A stretch of 45,348 bases of DNA from Bdellovibrionales bacterium (GTDB lineage Bacteria; Bdellovibrionota; UBA2428). How positions within the stretch are numbered: position 1 is the stretch's first letter; each line of letters opens with the position of its first letter. Positions 23,360 to 31,538 of the stretch are shown here, piece after piece. Under the pieces are notes generated by a model. It had not been told where the DNA came from. It did not search any database and saw only the letters and a list, made by a program, of their open reading frames with translations. The stretch spans positions 1 through 45,348 of the forward strand of contig JAFEAR010000017.1 of the NCBI GenBank assembly GCA_018266335.1, written 5' to 3'. A program made the translations under genes and the position numbers.

Positions 23360-24271
23360 TCATAAGAACACTTGCGCGCCCAGCGAGAGGCGTCCGGGAA
23401 TGTAATTAAGCATGGTCCCCAGCGCCAAGTGTCTACTTACGAGCCACTGCACGCCGTAGAGGTAATCAACCTTTTCGATATTCTCGATGTTGAGACCCGA
23501 GCGCCGGCCCGCAAACACAATCACGTGCCGCCAGTTAAGGGACACCGTCCAAAGCGTAACGGGCTTGTCCTGCAAAAAACCTTTCAGATAATTGAGCCGC
23601 GCATAATCTACCCGCAACATGTCTACGCCCAGACCACCCATGATCACGAGCAGCGGAATGTGCGTACGCTCATACTCGTTCGGCTGATTCAAATAACTCG
23701 CGCCCACGCTCAAAAACTTACTGGCCGCCGTTAAACCCACTCCGCCGCCCCATTGGTGCAAAGGTACGTTGTAGCGCGCCAGCAAACCAACGCTCGGCTG
23801 CACTAGTTTACCCACCTCACCCACGGGAATCGGAATAGCAATGGCCGCGTTAAGCGTGCGAATAACGGCATCGTTCTGGTTGTAAATATACTCGTAGCTT
23901 TTCTCTAGATACGTATCGCGGGCGGCGAGCGTGTAGCTGTGGGTAAAAAAGTTGTCGTCGCCGTCGGTCGAAATTCCCGTGCCGAATTGCTTAAATCCCT
24001 TCACCAGCGAGAAGTTATATTTGGATTTAGAGTCGGTATTGGGCGGAAGGCTATCGATGGCTTCCAGACCGTAGGGCGAATTCACCGTAGGCACCGCGCT
24101 GGGGTTCAAACGATGAGCCGAGCTTTGACTCGGAAGCGAGCCACCGCTGCTCACCTTCACCTGATTACAGCCGGCGGGACTGCCGGGCGCAATGTACTTG
24201 CACATGTCCAGCGCACGGGCGGCCGACGATGCAAGCACACCCAAAAGCAGAAATCCCGCGCGCAACTGCAT
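23360..24271 (-). CDS. Probable outer-membrane beta-barrel protein
   Basis: A 303-residue protein with signal peptide (AGFLLLGVLASSAARALD). Repeated amphipathic strands with aromatic belts run through the sequence (KYNFSLVKGFKQFGTGI, SVGLLARYNVPLHQWGGGVG, LTAASKFLSVGASYLNQPNE, VTLWTVSLNWRHVIVFAG). The end LSLGAQVFL carries a C-terminal hydrophobic residue as outer-membrane barrels do, though it is Leu rather than Phe. A transport or adhesion role is possible. The N-terminal region has two Cys (MCKYIAPGSPAGC). No named family recognised. Confidence 0.6.
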   Translation of the reverse strand: MQLRAGFLLLGVLASSAARALDMCKYIAPGSPAGCNQVKVSSGGSLPSQSSAHRLNPSAVPTVNSPYGLEAIDSLPPNTDSKSKYNFSLVKGFKQFGTGISTDGDDNFFTHSYTLAARDTYLEKSYEYIYNQNDAVIRTLNAAIAIPIPVGEVGKLVQPSVGLLARYNVPLHQWGGGVGLTAASKFLSVGASYLNQPNEYERTHIPLLVIMGGLGVDMLRVDYARLNYLKGFLQDKPVTLWTVSLNWRHVIVFAGRRSGLNIENIEKVDYLYGVQWLVSRHLALGTMLNYIPGRLSLGAQVFL

Positions 24272-24293
24272 GAAGGCAGTTTACACGAGAGGA

Positions 24294-24722
24294 CTATTTA
24301 AAAAAGCAGCTTTGATCGTTCACGGCTACGAAGATGGGCGTCATGCGCAGGTCGTATTTTTCGGTAACGCAACCCGCTTCTTCGCACACTAGTCCCTGGC
24401 AGTGATAAGTCACACCTGCGCCCGTTTCTACGGCGCAATCGAAATCTTGGGCAGGCCAGAAGGCGGCCGTTTTTACTTCGAGCGTGGAGGGATTCAATAC
24501 CTTAACCACGGCGCGCGCTAGCGGCGCACCCGTTGAAGTGGCCTCAGACCAAACTTCGATCAGGCAGTTATCGCCCCGCAACTGCAACCCATGTGCACGC
24601 ACACCATTGAGATCGTAGCTTTGTGTGTTCTTTAAATAATCGCGGAGCGCACTAAAGTCCGCCGTCGCCCAACTGCTAGCCGAAAACATAAATCCGAGGA
24701 GGAAAAGCAGAAGTTTTTGCAT
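24294..24722 (-). CDS. Small exported Cys-rich protein
   Basis: About 142 residues from ATG 24722: signal peptide MQKLLLFLLGFMFSASSWA, then a soluble domain with six Cys (DNCLIEVW, DFDCAVET, YHCQGLVCEEAGC, SCFFK), likely disulfide-bonded and periplasmic. The first in-frame ATG at 24770 would put charged residues before the signal and is rejected. No family recognised. It is followed by the barrel protein gene 22 bases later on the same strand. Confidence 0.55.
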   Translation of the reverse strand: MQKLLLFLLGFMFSASSWATADFSALRDYLKNTQSYDLNGVRAHGLQLRGDNCLIEVWSEATSTGAPLARAVVKVLNPSTLEVKTAAFWPAQDFDCAVETGAGVTYHCQGLVCEEAGCVTEKYDLRMTPIFVAVNDQSCFFK

Positions 24723-24783
24723 GCGCGCAAGGTAGCCAAAACGGGCCGCGATGCGAAGTAAAAAATGCACTTTCTCGAGGGAA

Positions 24784-25161
24784 TTATTCGCCCGGGCGCT
24801 CTACGAACGAAAAAATACGCGCCGTCCACACGCCACTCGAATTCGCCTGCAAAGAACCGGCCAGATCTACATTCACGTGTTGTTCGGGGCCCGAACAAAC
24901 CAAAGTCGTCTTAGCGATGGGCTGACCATCGAGGAAGTCGATGTGCCAGTCCGAAGCCTCGGCGCACCTCCAACTAGGAGGCAACCGCTTGACCTCGGCC
25001 GCCAGAAGGGCGGTTAAAAAGGCGTCTTTTTTGAGGGAGCTCCCCACCTGCTTAGCGCAGGCCAGAGCCTGGTCAGAATTCATGCAATCCACTGACTTAG
25101 CCGCAGCCACCGCAAGCGAAGAAGCGAACATAAGTGAGAGCATTCCAAGGATTTTGGTCAT
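24784..25161 (-). CDS. Small exported protein
   Basis: About 125 residues from ATG 25161, with signal peptide MTKILGMLSLMFASSLAVAA. The mature part contains four Cys (SVDCMNSDQALACAKQ, SWRCAEASD, LVCSGPEQ) and beta-type segments (HVNVDLAGSLQ, WTARIFSFVE). Size, Cys content and order suggest it is related in kind to the neighbouring exported protein at 24294, though I see no clear sequence match. Unknown function. Confidence 0.55.
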   Translation of the reverse strand: MTKILGMLSLMFASSLAVAAAKSVDCMNSDQALACAKQVGSSLKKDAFLTALLAAEVKRLPPSWRCAEASDWHIDFLDGQPIAKTTLVCSGPEQHVNVDLAGSLQANSSGVWTARIFSFVERPGE

Positions 25162-25204
25162 GACCCGAGTATAGCGCAGGCTATGATAAAATCGCGCGCC
25201 ATGT

Positions 25205-25664
25205 ATGCAATTTTCGCTACTTCCCCGTTGGTCCAAGGAGCGCCGGCCTAAATTTGCCACCTACAATGCCCGCCTAGACAGCGTGGACGAGAAGGCTTCG
25301 TTCAACGTCCTTCGTAGAACCCATCTACAGGGGCGAACTGGCGGGCAACATGGTGGCCTTTGCGTCCGACTCTGCGCCGCTGCTGACCGCCGCGGGCATA
25401 TGGGAAGAATGGATATCCCCGGAGACCGGCGAAGTGGTGCGCTCCTTTGCTCTACTTACGGATGAGCCCATGCCCTTCGTGGCCCAAACGGGTCACGACC
25501 GTAGTCCGCTCTTTTTGACGGACGAAGGGGCACAAAGGTGGCTTAGCTCCGACGGCGAAAATCCTGCTGCACTAAAAAAATTATTGCAGCGATACAAGTT
25601 CGTTCCGAAGCTAAGCGCCCACGTTTACCGCCCGCTGAAGGACGGCTTGCAAAAGCGAATTTAG
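25205..25664 (+). pseudogene. Decayed SRAP (HMCES/YedK-type) gene
   Basis: SRAP proteins form a thiazolidine cross-link with abasic sites in single-stranded DNA through a Cys at position 2. One frame reads MQFSLLPRWSKERRPKFATY then NARLDSVDEKASFN, matching the SRAP core (WGLIP.W ... NAR.E ... K..F). It then continues in a different frame as FVEPIYRGELAGNMVAF, AAGIWEEWISPETGEVVRSF and GHDRSPLFLTDEGAQRWL, the rest of the SRAP fold. At least one frameshift lies near 25290-25330. The N-terminal part with the catalytic Cys is absent: the upstream ATG (25201) gives MYAIFAT and stops. So the gene is broken in two ways. A base error could explain the frameshift but not the lost N-terminus. Confidence 0.7.
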
Positions 25665-25763
25665 AAAACTTTAAATTCTCTTTATCAAAGTCGCCATCAC
25701 GCCGATCTATTTTTGGTTCCAACGCGAAGCCGATTAAGACTTCACAGATCGTAAGGAGAATTT

Positions 25764-25826
25764 ATGGCAACTGGAAGCAAAGCTAGCTACACCGCCAAAC
25801 AAAAGCGCAAAACTCCGCACCACTGA
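25764..25826 (+). CDS. 20-residue basic peptide, possibly a truncated plasmid-stabilisation-like protein
   Basis: AAGGAGAATTT precedes ATG 25764, an unusually good Shine-Dalgarno sequence for such a short frame. The peptide starts MATGSKASYTAKQKRK. That start resembles the beginning of the 50-60 residue basic proteins annotated as plasmid stabilisation proteins (MxxGxKxxYTxKQxRxAxHI), but the frame stops right after it. It may be a remnant or a real micro-peptide. Confidence 0.35.
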   Translation: MATGSKASYTAKQKRKTPHH

Positions 25827-25848
25827 GAGTTTCGGTGGCACCCCTAAC

Positions 25849-27579
25849 TTATAAAGTGTCCCAGTAGAATTTTTCGTTTTCTAGGGCGTGATCGGCGAGC
25901 GACTTGATGAGCTCGTCATCGTTGTTGTCGATCTTACCGAAGTTCGAACGCACGCGGCGACGTACTTGGCCCGAGAAGACTTCTAGGATTTCGATTTCTT
26001 TCTTGGCCTTCTCTACGCCGTTTTCCTTGATGGATTGGTTCACGCGGGAGAGGACGCAAGCATGCACGAAGAGGTCGATCATGATGTCGGCCAAGCGCTT
26101 GGTTGCGAACTGCTTACCGATAATGTTCTTGCCGTGTTTGCGCAGAATACGATCGGCCGCCGTGGCGAGTTCTTTGGTTTCTTCTTCGAAGAGATTCGCC
26201 TGGTCTTTGATGGCGGGATCGAGCTTGGTGAACTTGCCGCCGGCGCGATTGCCGAAGGTGCGTTTAGCCGCGTACTCGGAGAGCACGCCGAAGCCCTTGA
26301 TGGGATCCTTCAGAATACCCTTCACGGAAGCCGCTACGTCCTTGAGCTGCTCACCCACGTCGTTCATGGCCGTTAGAGCAATGAAGAGGCGCAGGATGTC
26401 GTTCGTGCCTTCGAAGATACGGTTAATACGGCAGTTACGCACGATGCGCTCGTACGGAAACTCGCACATGTAGCCGTTGCCGCCCGCAATTTGCAGGGCT
26501 TCGTCGGCCGTGCGCCACAGCGCCTCGGTCGAGAACACTTTGCTGATGGCCGCTTCGACCGCGTAGTCCTCGTAACCTTGGTCCACAAGGCCAGCGACCA
26601 TACTAACCACCGCCTCTGTGGCGTAACACTCCACCACCATGTGGCCGATTTTTTGTTTAATCAGACCGAACTCGGCGATGGGCTTGCCAAACTGCACGCG
26701 CTCTTTGGCCTGTTTAGACGCACTCTCGATGAGGAACTTCATGCCACCCACCGAGCCGCCCCCCAAACCGGTGCGACCACTGTTGAGAATTTTCATGGAG
26801 ACTTTAAAGCCCTTGCCCACTTCGCCCATGACGTTGGCGGCGGGAACGCGAACCTTATCGAAGTTCACCGTGGTGGTGGAACTCGCACGCAGGCCCATTT
26901 TGTCTTCGTGCGGGCCCACGCTCACGCCGGGCATATCGCTCGTAACAATGAAGGCCGTGATGTTGCCGCGCTCACTCGGCTCGCCCGTTTTAGCGAACAC
27001 AGTGAAAAACTGCGCAATGCCACCGTTCGTGATCCACAGTTTGTTGCCGGTAAGAATCCAATCGTCGCCATCTTTAACGGCGCGCGTGGTGATGGACGCC
27101 GCATCCGAGCCCGCGCCGGGCTCGGTTAAGCAGAAGGCCGCAATCATTTCGCCCGTGGCGAGTTTGGGCATGTACTTGGCTTTTTGCTCGGGCGTACCGA
27201 ACAACAACAGACCGCGCATACCGATGGAACTGTGCGCGCCGGCCGTAATGGCCACGGAGCCATCGTACTTGCTCAGTTCTTGAAGCGCCCGCGAGTAGGC
27301 GGCGCTACCAAAGCCCATGCCGCCGAATTCCTCGGGGACAATCAGGCTGAACAAACCAAATTGTTTCATTTCTTCGAGGAATTCCTTGGGCAGTTCACCC
27401 GCGCGGTCCCACTTGCGGTAGTCGCCGTCGCGGTTTTTGAGCCAGCTGCTTAGGGAGTCAATCACACCCTTGAGAGTTTCCTTTTCGCTGTCGCTGATTT
27501 TCGGGAAGGGAAGAATGATGTCTTCCTCAATTTGGCCCATGCACAGCGAACGCATAAAACTCGTATCTTTTTTATCCAT
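25849..27579 (-). CDS. Acyl-CoA dehydrogenase, VLCAD/ACAD9-like
   Basis: A 576-residue flavoenzyme that oxidises acyl-CoA to trans-2-enoyl-CoA in fatty-acid beta-oxidation. The ACAD signatures are complete: FCLTEPGAGSDAASITTRA, WITNGG, GLRASSTTTVNFDKVRVP, QFGKPIAEFGLIKQKI, ALQIAGGNGYMCEFPYERI and RIFEGTNDILRLF with the catalytic Glu. The C-terminal extension of about 180 residues beyond the usual 380 is the VLCAD/ACAD9 type. ATG 27579 has AGGAC directly upstream. It is divergent from recQ across about 100 bases. It stands alone, without electron-transfer-flavoprotein or thiolase genes nearby. Confidence 0.93.
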   Translation of the reverse strand: MDKKDTSFMRSLCMGQIEEDIILPFPKISDSEKETLKGVIDSLSSWLKNRDGDYRKWDRAGELPKEFLEEMKQFGLFSLIVPEEFGGMGFGSAAYSRALQELSKYDGSVAITAGAHSSIGMRGLLLFGTPEQKAKYMPKLATGEMIAAFCLTEPGAGSDAASITTRAVKDGDDWILTGNKLWITNGGIAQFFTVFAKTGEPSERGNITAFIVTSDMPGVSVGPHEDKMGLRASSTTTVNFDKVRVPAANVMGEVGKGFKVSMKILNSGRTGLGGGSVGGMKFLIESASKQAKERVQFGKPIAEFGLIKQKIGHMVVECYATEAVVSMVAGLVDQGYEDYAVEAAISKVFSTEALWRTADEALQIAGGNGYMCEFPYERIVRNCRINRIFEGTNDILRLFIALTAMNDVGEQLKDVAASVKGILKDPIKGFGVLSEYAAKRTFGNRAGGKFTKLDPAIKDQANLFEEETKELATAADRILRKHGKNIIGKQFATKRLADIMIDLFVHACVLSRVNQSIKENGVEKAKKEIEILEVFSGQVRRRVRSNFGKIDNNDDELIKSLADHALENEKFYWDTL

Positions 27580-27678
27580 GTCCTAGATTGTACCCGCGAA
27601 TCGGCGGAAGAGAATAGGCGCTGGCCCAGATCTTGTAGGGCGCAGAGAATGATTTCTGCTATATCAATTTTGGAAACA

Positions 27679-29682
27679 ATGACGAGAAAACTAAACGAGC
27701 TCCTCCACCGGCGTTTTGGCTTTGAGACCTTCCGGCCTTTCCAAGAAGCCGTTTGCTGCGCAGCCTTCGAAGGTCGCGACGCGCTGCTCGTGATGCCCAC
27801 GGGGGCAGGCAAATCGCTCTGTTACCAGCTGCCGGGTCTGGCCCGCGGCGGCACCACGCTGGTGATTAGTCCGCTCGTTGCCCTTATGGAGGACCAAGTC
27901 CTCAAGCTCCAAAAACTAGGTTTCCGCGCCGAGCGAATTCACGCTGGGCGTGAGCGCGCGGCGTCACGCGCCGTGTGTAACGATTATTTGGCGGGCAAAT
28001 TAGATTACCTGTTCATTGCTCCCGAGCGCCTGGCCGTACCGGGCTTTCCCGAACTCCTGGCCAAGCGAAGCCCTAGCCTGATTGCGGTGGACGAAGCCCA
28101 TTGCATTTCACAGTGGGGCCACGACTTTCGGCCCGAGTACCGCCGCCTGGGTGCACGCCTACCCTCGCTGCGTCCGGCACCCGTCCTAGCGCTTACGGCT
28201 ACGGCAACCCCCACAGTACAGGACGACATCTTAGAACAACTCGGGCTACAGAAGGCCGAGCGCTTTATTCACGGTTTTCGGCGCACCAACATTGCTATTG
28301 AAGTAGTGGAACTTCCGCCCAACGCCCGCGCCCAGAGCGTGGCGAACCTGCTAGCACTCGACGAGCGGCGCCCCGCCATTGTGTACGCCCCCACGCGCAA
28401 GGCGGCCGAAGCGCTAGTGGAGACCTTGCGCAAGCATCGGCCCGTGGCCGCCTACCATGCGGGCCTGCCGACCGAAAAACGCGACGCCGTGCAGAACCGA
28501 TTCCTGAATGGCGAGCTGGAAGTGGTCGTGGCCACCATTGCCTTTGGCATGGGCATCGACAAGGCCAACGTGCGCACCGTCATTCACACCGCTCTGCCTT
28601 CGAGTATAGAGGCCTACTACCAAGAAATTGGCCGTGCAGGCCGCGATGGTTTGCCTTCGCGTGCAATTCTAATGTGGTCCTATGCCGACAAGCACACGCA
28701 CGAATTTTTCCGGGACCGCGATTATCCGGACGTCGCCGCCCTCCGCAAAATTTTTCGCGCCACCACGAAAGAGGCGCAATCGAGCAACGACATCATGGAA
28801 GAAACCAAACTCGTCGGTGACGTTTTTGAAAAATCGCTAGAAAAACTCTGGATCCACGGCGGCGTGGAGGTCGATCCCGAAGGCAACGTGCGCCGCGGAC
28901 ACGACACATGGGAAAAGCCCTACACCGAACAACTCAAACACCGCACCGAACAACTCGAGCGCGTAGCGCGCTTTGCGCAATCTACTTCGTGCCGCATGTT
29001 GCAACTGGTGCGCCACTTCGGCGATCAAGAAGACTCCGGTGAGCCCTGCGGGCTCTGCGATATTTGCGCACCGGCAGAAAGCTCGGCGGGGCACTTCCGC
29101 GCGCCCAATGAGAATGAAGAAGCCACGATGCTCGGTATTCTGAGCGCCATTCAGGCCGATGGAGGCACCGCTGCCGGCAAATTGCATCGCGAAAATTTTT
29201 CTAAACTCGATCGTCGGGTGTTCGAAGACTTCGTTACGGCCCTGGCAAAGGCCAAGCTCTTGCGCGTGCGCGACGAAAGCTTCGAAAAAGACGGCCGTAA
29301 AATTGCCTACCGCGTGCTGCACGTGACCGCGCTGGGCAGCGAAGTAGACTCGCTCGCGGATCTCGTGCGCATTCCCGAAATTCAGGTTCCCACAGCCAGC
29401 AAGCGCGCCAAAAAAGAGCGCACCGCCCTTGTCCGCCGTGCAGCGAGCTCTACCGTGCCGCCCGAACTTTCAGAACGCCGAGTGAGAGCGCTCAAAGAAT
29501 GGCGCCTGAGCGAAGCGCGCCGGCAGAAGCTGCCGGCCTTTCGCATTCTCAGCGATCGCGTGCTGAACGCGATTGTCGAGGCCTCGCCCACGAATGCGGG
29601 CGAGCTTTTGTCCGTGAACGGCATGGGTCCCAAACTGACCGAAAAATACGGACCAGAGATTTTGGCTCTCCTGGAAACCTAA
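27679..29682 (+). CDS. recQ: ATP-dependent DNA helicase RecQ
   Basis: About 667 residues. RecQ unwinds DNA 3' to 5' in recombination and fork repair. Motif 0 FGFETFRPFQEAV starts at residue 12, followed by Walker A MPTGAGKSLCYQLP, DEAHCISQWGHDFRPEY, ALTATATP, the motif V/VI helicase block ATIAFGMGIDKANVRTV and YYQEIGRAGRDG. A zinc-binding set follows (SCRMLQLVRHF then EPCGLCDIC), then a winged helix and a C-terminal HRDC domain (KLPAFRILSDRVLNAIVEAS). The start is set at ATG 27679 from the usual distance to motif 0, with GGAAAC upstream; ATG 27649 is an alternative. Confidence 0.93.
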   Translation: MTRKLNELLHRRFGFETFRPFQEAVCCAAFEGRDALLVMPTGAGKSLCYQLPGLARGGTTLVISPLVALMEDQVLKLQKLGFRAERIHAGRERAASRAVCNDYLAGKLDYLFIAPERLAVPGFPELLAKRSPSLIAVDEAHCISQWGHDFRPEYRRLGARLPSLRPAPVLALTATATPTVQDDILEQLGLQKAERFIHGFRRTNIAIEVVELPPNARAQSVANLLALDERRPAIVYAPTRKAAEALVETLRKHRPVAAYHAGLPTEKRDAVQNRFLNGELEVVVATIAFGMGIDKANVRTVIHTALPSSIEAYYQEIGRAGRDGLPSRAILMWSYADKHTHEFFRDRDYPDVAALRKIFRATTKEAQSSNDIMEETKLVGDVFEKSLEKLWIHGGVEVDPEGNVRRGHDTWEKPYTEQLKHRTEQLERVARFAQSTSCRMLQLVRHFGDQEDSGEPCGLCDICAPAESSAGHFRAPNENEEATMLGILSAIQADGGTAAGKLHRENFSKLDRRVFEDFVTALAKAKLLRVRDESFEKDGRKIAYRVLHVTALGSEVDSLADLVRIPEIQVPTASKRAKKERTALVRRAASSTVPPELSERRVRALKEWRLSEARRQKLPAFRILSDRVLNAIVEASPTNAGELLSVNGMGPKLTEKYGPEILALLET

Positions 29683-29686
29683 AAAA

Positions 29687-30217
29687 TTACTCTTCGTAGC
29701 CAGCCGACAGCACCAGCGTTTCGCCCGTGGTCACGTCGTAAACGGCAAGGTAGCCATTTTCTAGGCGGATCTGGTTAGAGAAAATAGTGCCGCCCACAAA
29801 AATACGCGACGCAAGACCAGCATCCGTCGCAAGCGTGGATTCGTAGTCGAGTTGTTCGAGCATCACGTCTTGGCTACTTACGATTTCCGCCGGCAACTTG
29901 TTCGCCTTGAGTCCGAGCGGCGCGAACATCGCATCCGTAGCCGCAAAAATGGGAGCGGAATCGTCGAGCCCACCCACCGCCTGCGCCGTTACGATGCTGT
30001 CGGAAGTTCTTTCGTTGAACTGTTTCACGGCGGCCACCACTTGCTCGGATTTTAAGTTCGGAGCGAGTGTGAGGTGATCGATAACGCAGTTAGCGTGCTC
30101 CACACTGAGCATGGATTGGCAAAAACTTTTTTCGACGTTTTCTAGGCCTTCCAAGTTAGCAGCCACGGCCCCGTGGACCGCAAAAAGAGAGACGAGCGCG
30201 ATGATTTTACGTTGCAT
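29687..30217 (-). CDS. Exported protein of unknown function
   Basis: A 176-residue protein with signal peptide MQRKIIALVSLFAVHGAVAA and AAGGAG as Shine-Dalgarno sequence. The mature part has two Cys (SFCQSMLS, ANCVIDHL) and a C-terminal beta stretch (GYLAVYDVTTGETLVLSAGY). No known domain. It converges with recQ, the two stop codons lying four bases apart. Confidence 0.6.
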   Translation of the reverse strand: MQRKIIALVSLFAVHGAVAANLEGLENVEKSFCQSMLSVEHANCVIDHLTLAPNLKSEQVVAAVKQFNERTSDSIVTAQAVGGLDDSAPIFAATDAMFAPLGLKANKLPAEIVSSQDVMLEQLDYESTLATDAGLASRIFVGGTIFSNQIRLENGYLAVYDVTTGETLVLSAGYEE

Positions 30218-30327
30218 AAGAACTCCTTATTTAAAATGTCCTGAATGTGGATAAAATATAAGGATTTTAGCTACATTACGCAACGCATTAAACCCATGCT
30301 TTATCTAAACCCATCGCTAAGAAAAAC

Positions 30328-30939
30328 TTAAACAAAGCTGCCGGGCATTTCGGATTCTAAGCTCTTACCCGAAATGCCCTCCTGCTTACGAATTGCCCAC
30401 AGGCGGCGCACAATGGCGTAACACGCTACATCGGCCGGCTTATTCTGCACGCGCACCATGGCGCAGTTCACACCTTCGAAATTCATGCCGATTTTTTCGA
30501 AGACACGACATGAACCCATGTTGTGCGGCAGACAGCGACCCTGAATACGCTCGATATCCACCAGACGATCAAAGGCCCAATCAATAACGGCTTCGCAAGC
30601 TTCGCGGGTGTAACCGTGGTCCCACTGGTCGCGACGCAAAACAAAACCAATCTGCCCCTGAATTTCTCCGACCTGCGTAAAACTAATCGAGCCCATAGCC
30701 CGACCCGCGCGGTCGCGAATGGCCCACGCCACAAAGACTTGCCCCACAACCAATGTCGTACGCGCCAAACACTGATGGATATACAGCAGCGAATCGGCCG
30801 GCGTAGAATGCGCACGCCAAGTTACGTAGCGTGTGACTTCGGGGTCGCTCGCCCACTCAAACATGCTTTCGGCATCCGCCTCGGTGAGCGGAGCGAGCGT
30901 GAGACGTTCGGTGATGAGAGTGGGAAAAATTTGGTTCAT
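30328..30939 (-). CDS. GNAT acetyltransferase, RimJ/RimL type
   Basis: About 203 residues. The RimJ/RimL-like N-acetyltransferase pattern begins ITERLTLAPLTEADAESMFE and continues with IGFVLRRDQWDHGYTREACE, RIQGRCLPHNMGSCRVFEKI and GMNFEGVNCAMVRVQNKPAD. It transfers an acetyl group from acetyl-CoA, possibly to a protein N-terminus or small amine; the substrate is unknown. A GNAT variation is an extended C-terminal tail of about 35 residues. The start could be ATG 30948 or 30939; CAGGG favours 30939 only weakly. Confidence 0.85.
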   Translation of the reverse strand: MNQIFPTLITERLTLAPLTEADAESMFEWASDPEVTRYVTWRAHSTPADSLLYIHQCLARTTLVVGQVFVAWAIRDRAGRAMGSISFTQVGEIQGQIGFVLRRDQWDHGYTREACEAVIDWAFDRLVDIERIQGRCLPHNMGSCRVFEKIGMNFEGVNCAMVRVQNKPADVACYAIVRRLWAIRKQEGISGKSLESEMPGSFV

Positions 30940-31010
30940 ACCCTGCATTTTAGGGAAGCCCCGTAAGGGCGACTAATCAAAAAGTCGTAAAAATGAGCTA
31001 AGAGGTGGAT

Positions 31011-31538
31011 ATGGCGTTCTGGCGATCTAAACGAAAGCCTTCCGACGAGCCTCCCGAAGAGGATCCGCGGGCCTTTCTGCTGCGCACTTTGAGCTGCCGC
31101 GATTACTCACGCAGTCAACTCGAAGAAAAACTACGCGAACGTGGACATGCTCCGGATCGCATTGCCGCCGCGATTGAAGAGTTGCAGGAAGCGGGCTTCT
31201 TTAAGGCCGATGCTTACGCCGAAGCGCGCATGCGGGCGTTCATTCACAAGGGTTACGGACCACGATGGATTCAATCTAAATTGCGATCGGAAAAAGTAGC
31301 GGTGACTAAGGAAATGATTGATGCCGCATACGATCACCTCGGACTAAGCGAAGACGAGCAAATTCGAGAACTCGTACGCAAGCAAATGAAGTCGTCGACT
31401 TTACGTAAGCAGTTGCAGAGCGACGAGCGCGAAGCTCGCAACAAATGGACCAAACGTTTGATCACGCGCGGCTTTGCCCCGCATGCAATTGCACGCGCCA
31501 TTGCCGCAGCCCTAAGTGTTAATAGTCAGCGCGAATAA
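31011..31538 (+). CDS. recX: RecX-family regulatory protein
   Basis: About 175 residues with three-helix RecX repeats: RAFLLRTLSCRDYSRSQLEE then KLRERG, IEELQEAGFFKADAYAEARM ... KGYGPRWIQSKLRSEKV, and LITRGFAPHAIARAIAAAL. RecX modulates RecA filament growth. No recA lies next to it. The start at ATG 31011 is supported by AGAGGTGG; GTG 31005 is less likely. The 3' end overlaps the convergent prepilin-like gene by 20 bases. Confidence 0.85.
   Translation: MAFWRSKRKPSDEPPEEDPRAFLLRTLSCRDYSRSQLEEKLRERGHAPDRIAAAIEELQEAGFFKADAYAEARMRAFIHKGYGPRWIQSKLRSEKVAVTKEMIDAAYDHLGLSEDEQIRELVRKQMKSSTLRKQLQSDEREARNKWTKRLITRGFAPHAIARAIAAALSVNSQRE

Noticed and set aside
26491..27129. Long + strand frames opposite the acyl-CoA dehydrogenase
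   Set aside because: They are antisense shadows of a strongly conserved coding sequence; no Shine-Dalgarno sequence or domain.
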